Shown: in pieces, positions 1-9,801 of the stretch | How positions within the stretch are numbered: position 1 is the stretch's first letter | Layout of the letters: every line of letters starts with the position of its first letter | Assembly (NCBI GenBank): GCA_013176395.1 | Contig: JABMLP010000013.1 | Coordinates: forward strand, 1-64,000 | DNA: 64,000 nucleotides | Direction: 5' to 3' | Source: Venturia oleaginea | Lineage: Eukaryota; Ascomycota; Dothideomycetes; Venturiales; Venturiaceae | Program-made: the position numbers and the translations under genes | Notes under the pieces: model-generated | What the model saw: the letters and a program-made list of their open reading frames with translations, nothing else | The model's database searches: none | Told to the model about the DNA's origin: nothing

Positions 1-131
1 CCCTAACCCTAACCCTAACCCTAACCCTAACCCTAACCCTAACCCTAACCCTAACCCTAACCCTAACCCTAACCCTAACCCTAACCCTAACCCTAACCCT
101 AACCCTAACCCTAACCCTAACCCTAACCCTA
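1..131. repeat. Telomere, (CCCTAA)n
   Basis: About 22 perfect CCCTAA units start at base 1 and stop at ~131, where unique sequence begins. The C-rich strand reads 5' to 3' into the chromosome, as expected for a left telomere of a fungus with TTAGGG repeats. No degenerate telomeric repeats and no telomere-linked helicase gene follow it. Confidence 0.98.
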
Positions 132-466
132 GTAAACGATACTTGCCAAATAAGTCCAAGAGGGCGACATCGAGACGCTCAAAACGATAAAATCCCCAGA
201 TCCTGCACACGAGAAGAAGATACAGGAGTAAGTGATACTTATCGGCGTAGATAGCAATAAAGGTCATATACATGCATAAGTGATTGATCAAACTGGCAGC
301 ACGAGTGGACACGGTATTCGATAGGGGTGACTTTTGGATTATGTTCAATATTTGGGTCTTATGTTTGGTCGATCGGTTCCGGCTTTCCAGGGTCGGAGTT
401 ATTGTCTTCGTCCTCTGGTGCAACAGGAAAGCTAAGGTGTTTCCAGTCTTCGATCTGTTCCTTCTG
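132..466. other. Telomere-adjacent spacer, nothing recognised
   Basis: This spacer of about 335 bp separates the telomere from the stop codon of the SDR gene. I see no repeat, no convincing ORF and no RNA gene. It would hold the 3' UTR of the SDR gene. Confidence 0.6.
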
Positions 467-1370
467 TCAGCTTCCTATAAACATAAAATTTGTTGCGATA
501 CTTGCCTCCTCGATGATGGACCTCAGGCGATCCCTGATGCTCTCCACGGCATAAGTCCCAAGTAGCAGCCTCAACGGTGGATATGAACAATGGGCCAGTT
601 GCCAAATCAGCTCAGCACTCCTCACGGTACTAACAGGCTGTCTATCGTTCAGCCATTGCACCATTCTCTTCGCATGACCGGCTGGCGCGTGAGAACCTGA
701 ATACGGCGCGCTCGCTGCTTTGACTCTGAAAGCAGAGTACTTTTTCAACCCAATCGCTTTCGTATCCGGTTCGTCCAGTCGCATGTGTCCCGGCTCAACG
801 AGAGTGGCTTTGATGTTGTAGATGTCAATCTCATACAGCATCGACTCAATCAGTCCTTCGACAGCATATTTCGTGGCGCAAAATGGACCCAAGCCTGGCG
901 TTCCGAGAGCTCCACTGGTCGAGCTGAAGATCAGATATCTCCCATGCCCTTGGTTTCTGAAGTAGGGCAGAGACAGTTGAATCATATTCAGCGTCCCCAT
1001 GAAGTTTGTCTCAAATTGACTTCTCAATTCATGTTCGTCCTGGTCCTCACAGGCGCCGATGACTCCATAGCCTGTACAGTTGGCTATCACATCGACGCGA
1101 CCCCAATGCTCAATCGTTTGCTTGATGACAGCATCGACAGTCTCGCGGACCCGTATATCGCAGAGGAGATTGAGCGTGTTGGTTTCTTGGCAGGATTTCA
1201 TCTGCGGGAGAGTGTGATCGAGTGTCCAGCCGACTGCTGATACATTGTCGCCGTGGGAGGCGGCGGCACGTACGAGTGAGCGACCTAGATGGCCTGTGGC
1301 TCCGAAGATCTTGATGGATACTCAGCCAAGTAGATGAGGAGATGGATGAGGGAGTAATCATACTATCCAT
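467..1370 (-). CDS. Short-chain dehydrogenase/reductase with Phe at the catalytic Tyr position
   Basis: A Rossmann-fold NAD(P)-dependent oxidoreductase of the SDR superfamily. The N-terminal nucleotide-binding motif reads GATGHLG, followed by NCTG (the usual NNAG position), the catalytic Ser in FSSTSG and then PFCATK, where classical SDRs have YxxxK. The Lys is kept but the catalytic Tyr is Phe (codon TTT). The uninterrupted reading frame runs 1320 to 467. A proposed first exon of 7 nt (1370-1364) and a 43-bp GT..AG intron (1321-1363) give an in-frame start MDISIKIFGATG and a protein of 286 residues; this start is tentative because the intron is very short and lacks a clear branch site. Substrate unknown. 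The gene points toward the telomere. With Tyr lost it may be inactive, or a non-catalytic NAD(P)-binding protein. Confidence 0.78.
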
Positions 1371-1756
1371 ACTGCCTGTTTGGGCGGATTGGAATCACTC
1401 GGCGGATCGCATGCTGGTGGAAGTTTCAAGTCCGGTATTCTCGATGCCTCACTGGGTGACAAACTTTCATCTTCCACAGCATTGTCCATGGCGGTGATGC
1501 GATGCCAGCCATTTGGTGGTGTTGTAGAGTCCGAGAATGGGTGCGGCTCTTGGCTCTTGAGACAAAATGCGGGGAGATGAGCCTTGGTTCGTAGAGCGAT
1601 CCAAGCTTCAGCATTGCAACTCGACTTTTCGATATGACGCTTGCCATTATCACGTAATTTCCCCACCAGCAACAATCCCTTGGTGTTGAGTTTCTCTCCA
1701 TAGAACGACTCGTACGCATAATGTCCCCCCCATAGTATCATATTACCCACGTAAAG

Positions 1757-2973
1757 ATGAACGCGCTCCTCGCCTTCTTCCTTGGTCAACTCACCCTCGC
1801 CCTCCTCATCTTCGCCTTCATCAAATTCTTTATATTCGGTGATCCGCCACCACCTTCGCATCTCTCCCGTCCTCGAACTCCTTCTTCCTCCATTCGTTTA
1901 AACCGCAAGAAATCGTCTCTCCTCAGGCCACAGATCCCAACAACCACGGCCAATATCCTCGCCAAAACATATTATAACGTAAAGGGACACCAACCTGAAA
2001 GCTTGGACTGGTTCAACGTCCTCGTTGCACAAACGATAGCCCAGTTAAGAGCAGATGCACATCATGACGGTGCTATTCTAAAATCCTTGAACGATGTCAT
2101 GAATGGCGGCCAACGACCTGATTTCCTCGGTGATGTGAAAGTCACGGAAATCAATCTGGGAGAGGAATATCCAATATTCAGCAATTGCCGAGTCATACCT
2201 GTGGAAGAAGAAGATGGCGTTGGTGGTCCGAGGCTACAGGCTAGACTAGATGTTGATCTGGCCGATTGCATTACACTGGGCGTGGAAACCAAGTTGGTTC
2301 TGAATTACCCGAAGAGACTTGTTGCTGTACTGCCGGTAGCATTGGCAGTCAGCGTGGTGAGATTCTCGGGCACGGTAAGTAACATTCATATTCTTGCAGA
2401 CATCTAGCTAAACTTATACAGCTATCACTGTCTTTCATTCCTGCGGCACATCCCTCGTCCGGCGGCGATACCGAAGACCAATCCTCTTCGCCCACCACTC
2501 TTTCATTCTCCTTCCTCCCAGACTACAGGCTCGACCTCTCAGTCCGCTCACTGGTTGGATCACGATCACGATTACAAGACGTGCCCAAAATCGCACAGCT
2601 GGTTGAGGCACGGATACACCAATGGTTCGACGAACGCTGCGTCGAGCCTCGCGTCCAACAAATCGTTCTCCCAAGCCTATGGCCACGGAAGAAGAACACA
2701 AGAGGGCCAGAGGATCCGCCATCAGATGAAGAGGATGACGGTGATGAGTCAATGCTAGGAGATACTCCGGTTCCAAAGAAACAGGCAGACACTCCCGTCG
2801 AAGGTGGTCTCGAGGCAAGAATGGACGAGGAAGGCAAGAAATTGCGGCAGGCTGATGGAAGAACCCCTATCGATGAGACGCCTACGAAGAATCCAGACAC
2901 AATGAGAAGACGACCTTTGCATCGGTCTATGAACAGTATGCAAGGGATCAGAATACCTGGTGGCTTTTCATGA
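1757..2973 (+). CDS. mmm1: Maintenance of mitochondrial morphology protein 1 (ERMES subunit)
   Basis: Mmm1 is the ER-anchored subunit of the ER-mitochondria encounter structure; with Mdm12 and Mdm34 it moves phospholipids between the two membranes. The product has a short N-terminus, one membrane segment ([15 protein letters not shown], about residues 13-27) and a cytosolic SMP lipid-binding domain starting near residue 70 ([18 protein letters not shown]). One intron, 2375-2421 (47 bp, GTAAGT..ACAG, CTAAAC-like branch), joins exon 1 (1757-2374) in frame to exon 2 (2422-2973), giving about 389 residues, close to other fungal Mmm1 proteins. The C-terminal tail is acidic, then basic, and ends GIRIPGGFS. 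No frame damage is visible. Finding this conserved gene 1.6 kb from the telomere is unusual. Confidence 0.95.
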
Positions 2974-3487
2974 TGTCGACGTCACGAATGATGAAATGAA
3001 TGAATGATCCTACTCCCAATACTTTGTCGCGAAAACTCATTTCCTCAAGCGACCCCGCTCAAGCGACTCTGCTTGAGCGAACCTTGTTTTCAGCAAGCAT
3101 TGCCACTGCGATCGAAATAAGACCTCCGCGAAGCTGACAGTTCTCGTCACGAAATTTGCGATCAGGCTGGGGAGGGGTGTAACTCGGCGCGTAAATCACC
3201 CACATCTCGGTAGATTGCAGGCTAGAAGAGTACGGCAACTCCACAGGCTGTCCAATGAACGTCCGCTTGTTGTCTCCCCGAACCGACGGGGCGCGGTAAC
3301 GGAGATTGAAATGTTGGTTGTTTCCTCTGATAGGTAATTTCATGTATGCAGATTTACTGCTGCGGGCATGACCCAGTAGAGTAGAGTCGTTACCGGTCAT
3401 CTGCAGCACTGCGAAACTTATGCAGCCATAGGTTCCTGATGGCTATAAGGTAGCGCTCCGCTCTGCTCGGTCTTTCATAGTTTATTC
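2974..3487. other. Intergenic, nothing firm
   Basis: Downstream of mmm1. A 116-codon frame on the minus strand (3059-3409) has no recognisable domain and low complexity in places; I do not call it a gene. The stretch probably holds the mmm1 3' UTR and spacer. Confidence 0.5.
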
Positions 3488-3922
3488 ATGCAAAGAGTTC
3501 GTCCGAGTGCCATCTACCAAAAGCGCCAACGTTGGTCTCCACCGGGGTTTGTCCGAAGAACCCGCAGAAATCATGCGACATTCGTGCAGGGATTTGGAAC
3601 CACACCAAAACCTGGTATATTCGTCTTACACCTCCTGACAGCGATCTCAGTCGTCTGTGGTATCATCGCCATTGATGGCCATGCATTCCAGGTCGGCTTC
3701 GGCCCTAGTCTGCTTGTCCTCGAAGGCGGCCTCTATCAGGTTCAGGTAACGGCTTTGATAGCGCTCGCCTTGGTGGTCAATCGACTAATCGCCAGCTCTT
3801 GTTTGACTTTGCTTGCCTGGAGAGTCCTCTCACTTATGCTCGAAAATCCAGGCATGTCTTTGGGCGAAATGACGAGACTAAGATTCTATAGAATCTTTCG
3901 CGTAGTGACGGAGTTTTCTTAA
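3488..3922 (+). pseudogene. Fragment of an uncharacterised fungal membrane protein
   Basis: A 144-codon frame with two strongly hydrophobic stretches (about residues 45-66 and 84-105) and a conserved-looking ending (WRVLSLMLENPGMSLGEM). The layout resembles the N-terminal part of large, uncharacterised multi-pass fungal membrane proteins, in which a Trp-Arg motif and a GlyxxLxE stretch follow the second helix. It stops at 3922, where the next 200 bp become repeat-like, so it is most likely a truncated relic. No function can be assigned. It may be a shorter genuine gene. Confidence 0.45.
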
Positions 3923-4126
3923 CTCTCTCCATAATTTAGGATCTTAATATTAAAATCCTCCAGAGGTGCCCGAATTTGCCAAGAGAAAGAAGTCGAGTAG
4001 TAGGAAAATCCCGCGTGTAGTAGGAAAATCTACATGTATGGTAGAAATAGTATTGGCCCAAAAAAAGCGATGTATGAATAAAGCGATACATGATGTGATA
4101 ACTATCCGCTCTCAATGTGGTGTGTG

Positions 4127-4357
4127 TGTTATGCTGAACGAGCAAAACAGAGTTATTCGGAAGTAGATTCAACACGAACTTAACGATAGGAGCCGATGAA
4201 CAGAAAGAGTGTCACCCTGTGACTTGACTGTATTGACTAAGGAGGTTAAGTACACCGTGGCATCTGCATGCATATATATGCATGTCAATGCATTCCTTGG
4301 CATCTATCACGTGCATCATGCCTGAGGTATCAAGGACTGGCATGCCACTGTTCAACA
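4127..4357 (+). mobile_element. Solo LTR, family LTR-E copy 1, TSD GTGTG
   Basis: The sequence starts TGTTATGCTGAACGAGC and ends CCACTGTTCAACA (TG..CA ends). It is flanked by the identical 5-bp duplication GTGTG (4122-4126 and 4358-4362). A second copy lies inverted at 40602-40792. This copy carries an extra ~35 bp, flanked by GGCATCT on both sides, that contains a perfect 18-bp palindrome at 4267-4284. No internal region remains, so it is a solo LTR left by LTR-LTR recombination. Confidence 0.88.
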
Positions 4358-4639
4358 GTGTGTACGTAATAGGCAAAGCATAAGACGCCTTGCTTGTTTA
4401 GTAAGACGCCCTGCCTGCTTACCTTTAGCGGGATAAATACGAATGAGTAGCGATAAATGATGCATCATGATATTTATCGGGTAGATTGCCAATTTATCGA
4501 GATCTATGCCACCCTAACAGTAGTTAGACTCATCCGGGCTGAAATCAACAAGGAAAGGGCATTGATGTAATAATCTGGAGATGCTTCGCGACATACTAAC
4601 AGATTGGATTCCGTTCTTTAAGACAAAAAATGACCACTG

Positions 4640-5118
4640 TGTTACGGGGAACTCGTTTCTCAGCACCGTTGGTATGTCAAGACCTTGACACCTGTGTTCT
4701 CTTGTTCTGGTCCGTAGGTTTGGGGTAAGGGCAATATCAGTCTGGAAGTACTTACCTTAAGTACCTTCCCTTGCTCAGGTTCTTTGGAGGCTCACTGGAT
4801 CCTAGCCGTCCGATGTATCTCCCAATTCAATTATCGTCTAACCGATTTGATCCTCAGATCAATCCTGAACGCTTGTCGGTTAGTATGAAGGTTGGGGGTG
4901 GGCTTGCTTCGTGTGCATATGACTTGTGCTTGATTGTATCTAAGTAAAAGGTCGTTACTGTAGTAGGTTGAAGAAGCTCCTATGTGAGAAACATAACATG
5001 AGATAACCACACCGAGAGAAAGGAAAGTCTGTCCAACGTCCTCCATATATATCCTTCTGGTTCTGGGTGCCAAGGTGCATTCCCACACCTCTTGGCTCTT
5101 CCCACACTTCCTACACTG
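4640..5118 (-). mobile_element. LTR-A copy 0, 3' part (minus strand)
   Basis: The plus strand reads TGTTACGGGGAACTCG, the reverse complement of the LTR-A 3' end. It matches the 3' portion of LTR-A copy 1 (7105-7587) in inverted orientation. It ends where an X element is inserted, at CTTCCTACACTG. Its missing 5' part is probably the piece at 17808-18009, now separated by an inversion. Confidence 0.85.
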
Positions 5119-5284
5119 ATTGATTGATTGATTTTATCCTACTCGGTTGCAGCCGCTTAATCACGCAGCTATGTCCGGTTAGGAGGACTTCATCAGACAG
5201 CCGACACGTGATAGATTATATAATCCACCGCGCCCCACTTCGCCCCGTTTACTGAAACAAGACCAGCTGTCCCCCCAGTCCTCC
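5119..5284 (-). mobile_element. Element X, 3' end fragment (X4)
   Basis: It starts with the (TTGA)n tail complement followed by TTTTATCCTACTCGG, the 3' terminus of element X on the minus strand. It extends to 5284, where LTR-A copy 1 begins. The last bases are GTCCTCC, which match the flank on the other side of LTR-A copy 2 (see 18654). It is inferred to be one half of an X copy whose other half is at 18010-18653. Confidence 0.8.
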
Positions 5285-5507
5285 TGTTACAGATCACCTC
5301 AAGACCGAAGAGCAGGGACAACGGGACTGCAGAGGATGGTTGGATAACAAGAAGTTGTTGTTAGGACTGATGTGGAGTGGAATCCGTTAGGCGCACAAGA
5401 GGGGACTGGTGCAACCAGGTCAGTCCTAAGAGAGAATAGTACGTGCAGGAGTCACGTGATACTCCCACAGTTCCCACAGCACTTGGCATTGCCCACAGTG
5501 TGGGAAG

Positions 5508-7104
5508 GAGCACACACAGCGAGAACTCAATTTTTGGAATTTACAGAAGTATCATCTAAGGATCATCAAAACACCTCTGCCAGTGGCCGCTCCGGCCTCT
5601 AGAGGCCATCGCGCGTCCCTCAGCGTCGATGAGATATCTCTAGAGTCGCCGTCGCGGCCACGGCAGAGCAAGCAGACGAATACATGAGCAAGCTACACGA
5701 ACGATGCGTCCACCAAAGACAACAGCAACCATCTAGTCACTATCTCCCGGCTAGTCCATCACCCCAGATGACACTGCAACGCTCCGAGTCGACGAGTCAC
5801 TGCTAGAACGGCAATACCTTCAACACAACTCAAACACCAGACGCCCGGTGCGCAACAATCGGCACCACACACCACTGCAACGACTAGACAACCTCTCCCA
5901 ACGTCTTGGCAAACCGTCCTGCTACAAGCTGTTGCCCAGAGCCTTGAGCCTCTCCCCAAACTGTTGCCTCCCAGTTATGGCATTGGCAAGAGTAGGTGCG
6001 CGACACAGTAAGTAGTAAGGACGCATAGAAGGAGCCTATTGGCGGCAAATCCCCTCCCTGTAAGCTAGCAGACGTAGCCTTGAGCCTCTCCCCAGACTGT
6101 TGCGTCCCAGTTATGGCATTGGCAAGAGTAGGTGCGCGATATAGCAAGCAGGGAGAGCGACTAGCAGCAGATAGGCTCCGACTATAAGACGACAGGTCTA
6201 CAACACAATCGGTGCGACACGATACGGCAGCTGCTAGAGAACCTCATCTACTATCGTCTCCGCAAACCGTCCTGCTGCAAGCTGATGTCCAGAGCCTTGA
6301 GCCTCTCCCCAAACTGTTGCGTCCCAGTTATGGCATTGGCAAGAGTAGGTGCGCAACACAGTAAGCAGTAAGGACGTATAGAAGGAGCTTATTGGCGGCA
6401 AATCCCCTCCCTACAAGCCAGCAGACGTAGCCTTGAGCCTCTCCCCAGACTGTTGCGTCCCAGTTATGGCATTGGCAAGAGTAGGAGCGCGATATAGCAA
6501 GTAGGGAGAGCGACTAGCAGCAGGTAGGCTCCGACTATAAGACGGCAGGTCTATAGCACGATCGGCGCCATACAATACGGCAGCTACCAGACAGCCTCGT
6601 CCACGGGCATACCCGGAGTATCACACCGAAGCAGCGAAATCACGACTACGATGGTTACTATTGTCTCCAGCATCACACAACCAAATACACCGCCGCATAG
6701 GAATCTGGTGCAAGGCAACTTTCACAAGCAGAAACATACTTAGGGAACCCATTGGCCTTGAGGGATAAGGCGAAACAGATAGACAAGCTGAGCATTAGAG
6801 GGAGACTGTAGGTAGAAGGATAGCGAAACACGAGGCATTGCCTCTTGAGTCTACATAGCACAGATATACTAGCAGAATAACCAGTATCTACAAGAGCCAG
6901 CGGGCATTTGGAGATACTGGTTAAGGGAAAAGAGGGAGGACGGAGGGGACAGCTGGTCTTGTTTCAGTGAACGGGGCGAAGTGGGGCGCGGTGGATTATA
7001 TAATCTATCACGTGTCGGCTGTCTGATGAAGTCCTCCTAACCGGACATAGCTGCCTGATTAAGCGGCTGCAACCGAGTAGGATAAAATCAATCAATCAAT
7101 CAAT
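5508..7104 (+). mobile_element. Element X1, non-autonomous LINE derivative, TSD CAGTGTGGGAAG
   Basis: A ~1.6 kb insertion in LTR-A copy 1, flanked by the 12-bp duplication CAGTGTGGGAAG (5496-5507 and 7105-7116). It begins near ACACAGCGAGAACTC and ends with AAAATCAATCAATCAATCAAT. Long variable-length TSDs, a short-repeat tail and variable 5' ends are hallmarks of target-primed reverse transcription. The last ~350 bp match the end of LINE1 ORF2 plus its 3' UTR (32908-33240, reverse complement), and the 5' AACAGCGAGAACT matches the LINE1 5' end near 37970-37990. The core carries no long ORF. Short frames in it are stop-rich repeats. Confidence 0.88.
5911..6610 (+). repeat. 353-bp tandem duplication inside element X
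   Basis: The motif AAACCGTCCTGCTRCAAGCT begins at 5911 and again at 6264, a period of 353 bp, for two copies. Each unit holds two related sub-repeats starting AGCCTTGAGCCTCTCCCC about 130 bp apart. The same structure occurs in X2 (15014-16617) and, inverted, in X3 (18955-20566), so it belongs to the element and not to the locus. Confidence 0.85.
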
Positions 7105-7739
7105 CAGTGTGGGAAGTGTGGGAAGAGCCAAGAGGTGTGGGAATACACCTTGGCACCCAGAACCAGAAGGGTATATAGGGAGGACGTTGGACGGACTTTC
7201 CTTTCTCTCTTCGTGGTTATCTCATGTTATGTTTCTCACATAGGAGCTTCTTCAACCTACTACAGTAACGACCTTTTACTTAGATACAATCAAGCACAAG
7301 TCATATGCACATGAAGCAAGCCCACCCCCAACCTTCATACTAACCGACAAGCGTTCAGGATTGATCTGAGGATCAAATCGGTTAGACGATAATTGAATTG
7401 GGAGATACATCGGACGGCTAGGATCCAGTGAGCCTCCAAAGAACCTGAGCAAGGAAAGGTACTTAAGGTAAGTACTTCCAGACTGATATTGCCCTTACCC
7501 CAAACCCGCGGACCAGAACAAGAGAATACAGGCGTCAAGAAGGTCTTGACATAATCAACTGTGTTGAGAAACGAGTTCCCCGTAACATCTACCCACAACC
7601 ACCCGTCTTTAGAGAAGATCACCAAAAATCTCCAACCTTACCAGTTAACCCACTAGCATACCCAACCAGTATACACGACCAGCATAACCGACCTACACCA
7701 CACCAGATACCTGAAAAACCCGCTGAAATAGCCCCCCGC

Positions 7740-8468
7740 TTACGATAATCCTCACCTCAGGAGATATTCCACCAACAGAACACTAACCAGACCGCGACCG
7801 AATTTTTCAATCCCCGGTACTTTCTAACAGCCCCATATCCGCAAACAAAACGGACACCGGACCAGCCAACTGGAAAACCCCCGCTACCTCTCAACCACTG
7901 GTTCGATCGTATCGCAGATATAGAACCCGTCCCAAACAAGGCCCCATACAAAGGCCTTCGACTCAGCCGAACTAAACTTCGACTACTCTGCTTGTCTTCG
8001 AGAACATCAAAACAAGCATTAATTCGTACTCACACCAACCTGGAACCCCCGGCCCAATATCGACGCCGTCGGTAACAACAACAACTTTACCAAACGAAAG
8101 ATTAGCCGTAGTCAACTTGAGGTTATCTTTAAAATACGAAATGAATTCACTATTAAACAACAAGCCCAGCTGGTTATTAATCTTGCTATAGAATGCGACG
8201 CCTATCACGGTCAAGTCAACGATCTCCGGTCAATCATGAACAAATATACCGCTATCCACGACGAATATTACCTCGCTGACTCAGAATTGATCAGTAACCT
8301 CGAGAACAAGAATACCGTACTCAAGGCTCGCCTTGAGAATCTAGACTCTGCACCGGAACAAAACGAGGGGGACGCTAATCAACAGACAGATATAGATAAT
8401 ATTGACAAACACTTTACTGACTTGGGCAAGAAGCCAGGGCGATGGCAGTTGGCAAGGAGGGGGGGTAG
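7740..8468 (+). pseudogene. gag-like fragment and polypurine tract of an LTR retrotransposon
   Basis: An open frame from about 7759 to 8073 reads TKRTPDQPTGKPPLPLNHWF and is followed, after a frameshift near 8023-8073, by a frame to 8468 (FTKRKISRSQLEVIFKIRNE, then a helical Glu/Asn-rich stretch ending near SAPEQNEGD). Composition and position directly after LTR-A copy 1 suggest gag; no zinc knuckle, protease or pol follows. The segment ends with the purine run GGCAAGGAGGGGGGGTAG, as expected just upstream of a 3' LTR. The internal region is only ~0.88 kb, so the parent was probably non-autonomous. Assignment to gag rests on context and is moderate. Confidence 0.55.
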
Positions 8469-8639
8469 TGTGACGGCACGGCACGTAACCATTAAATCAC
8501 GTGCCGTGGCTCGTGCACTTTCTACTTAGTCGGAGTTTCCTAACGAAACTCTTACCTCTCTACCTTAGATCCTAAGTGTAATTCGGTGACATGTTCTGAA
8601 GTGCCTTGTACCTTCGTATGGATATGCCGTGCCGTCACA
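8469..8639 (+). mobile_element. LTR-B copy 1 (171 bp, 15-bp inverted ends)
   Basis: The ends are TGTGACGGCACGGCA and its reverse complement TGCCGTGCCGTCACA. A related 132-bp copy at 42761-42892 disrupts LINE2. No target duplication is visible here (GGTAG against TTATC): the left side is the gag-like fragment and the right side a DIRS-like RT gene, so a breakpoint may lie at one edge. It may be a short LTR or a MITE. TG..CA ends and a near-5-bp duplication at the other copy favour an LTR. Confidence 0.7.
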
Positions 8640-9750
8640 TTATCTGAAGCAATAGATGAAGCGTCAGTAAACAAGGTGACTGCAGGGCGGTCGTCATCAA
8701 AGAAGTAGACTCCATTGTAGAGTAACAAGAGGTCTCTCCACCACTCGAGGTCGAGGCGGGCGCTGGGAGAGAGCTGGAGACGTGTAGAATGAGGTTTGAA
8801 TGTAGAGAGGACGCGATTCGGAGGCCTTTTTGAAGCTTCTTTGCCGGTAATCTAGCTTCCATCTTAAGCGTGTCGATTTCGAGGCCGAGGGCCGTGACTG
8901 TAGTGCCTTGTTCGTCCTTCTTAGTATTCTGAGGAATGCCCAGTTCATTGGCAATGTAGTTGTAGTCATCTGAGGCTGCGCGGATGATACGTTGAGGGTT
9001 TTTCGAAGGTGCGAAGACGAATACGAAGTCATCTAGGTATTGGGAGGTAACCCAGCCGAAGCGATGCTGGATAATCCAATTAAAACCTTCTGCGAAGAGA
9101 TTAAACAGGAACGGCGCGGTGAGAAGGCCAAAGGGAAGGCAATGTTCGATATAATAGTGACCCCATTTGAGCCTAGAAGCCACCTTATCACTGACTGCCA
9201 CGGGCACGTTGCGAAAGGCACTTTCGACATCGCATTTGATGATGATTGCACCGCGGCCGGTGATCCGAATGGTCGTGAGAATGTCAACGAATTTGACATA
9301 CGAGATTGCGCCGTAGGCAGCCGGAATGTGATCGTTCACTGAGAATGATGCTGGATATGACAAATGATGTATTCGTCTCCAGCCTCCGTCACCTTCGGGT
9401 ACCAAGCCAAGGGGAGAGGAGCTAAAAGGCGCGTAGCCCGTATGTAATGAGATTCTGCCTCGCGCGAGGTCTTCCGTAACTTGACGTTCGATAACGTGAG
9501 GAGCTAATGAGGCTGACGTGAGATTTTTTGAGAGAATATGCTGAGAAGGTCCCATGTACCCGATCTTGACACCGTGTCTCAAAATACCACCGAGAATGTG
9601 AGGCATAGGTCCTGGGTAGCGTGCCAGACGCGTTTTCCAGGTCGAAGGAATGAAAGGTGAAGGAGAGATGCGTAGAGAAGGTAAGCGGTTGTGAAAATCT
9701 TCAAAGAGAGGAGTTGTATTAGGACGGGCTGGCGGAAGGCTACTGTTCAA
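8640..9750 (-). pseudogene. DIRS-like reverse transcriptase / RNase H, truncated
   Basis: Copies an RNA template during transposition in related elements. The frame from 9750 carries the RT domain: FSSSPLGLVPEGDGGWRRIH, IIIKCDVESAFRN (first catalytic Asp), LPFGLLTAPFLFN and the active-site box QYLDDF. This palm sequence resembles DIRS/retron-type fungal RTs and is unlike the Ty1, Ty3 and LINE RTs elsewhere in the window. Near 8760-8800 the frame shifts into LEWWRDLLLLYNG and VTLFTDAS, the start of an RNase H domain, which is cut off at 8639 by LTR-B. A short deletion at the shift is likely. No tyrosine recombinase is present, so DIRS membership is inferred from the RT and the upstream CCCH gag-like ORF. 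Confidence 0.75.
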
Positions 9751-9801
9751 TGTTGAATGAAAAGAGACTGCTTCTGGCCGAAGATTGACGCGACGAGAGA
9801 G

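Larger units (their letters stand above)
5285..7587 (+). mobile_element. LTR-A copy 1, containing element X1
   Basis: It starts TGTTACAGATCACC and ends GAGTTCCCCGTAACA. Without the nested X1 (plus one target duplication) the LTR is about 694 bp; LTR-A copy 2 without its own insert is about the same. The left flank is CCTCC. A gag-like internal region follows at once. Size, TG..CA ends and the following gag-like sequence fit a Ty3-type LTR, but no pol is attached, so the superfamily is inferred. Confidence 0.85.

Noticed and set aside
1358..1861. Minus-strand frame of 167 codons overlapping the mmm1 start
   Set aside because: It overlaps well-supported mmm1 coding sequence and 5' region, has a low-complexity acidic start and no domain.
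3059..3409. Minus-strand frame of 116 codons
   Set aside because: No recognisable domain, composition like non-coding sequence, no introns or context to support it.
132..4000. Telomere-linked helicase or subtelomeric effector gene
   Set aside because: None of the frames near the telomere shows helicase motifs or a secreted Cys-rich protein.
5285..7587. A single 2.3 kb LTR or DNA transposon with long inverted repeats
   Set aside because: The 12-bp duplication around 5508-7104 and the empty site in LTR-A copy 2 show a ~0.7 kb LTR with a nested X insertion; the long inverted repeat with 4640-5284 comes from separate copies.
7740..8468. RIP (repeat-induced point mutation) as cause of gag stops
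   Set aside because: Stops first read as C to T changes disappear in another open frame; a frameshift explains them. Repeats in the window are not strongly A+T-rich and recent copies are identical.
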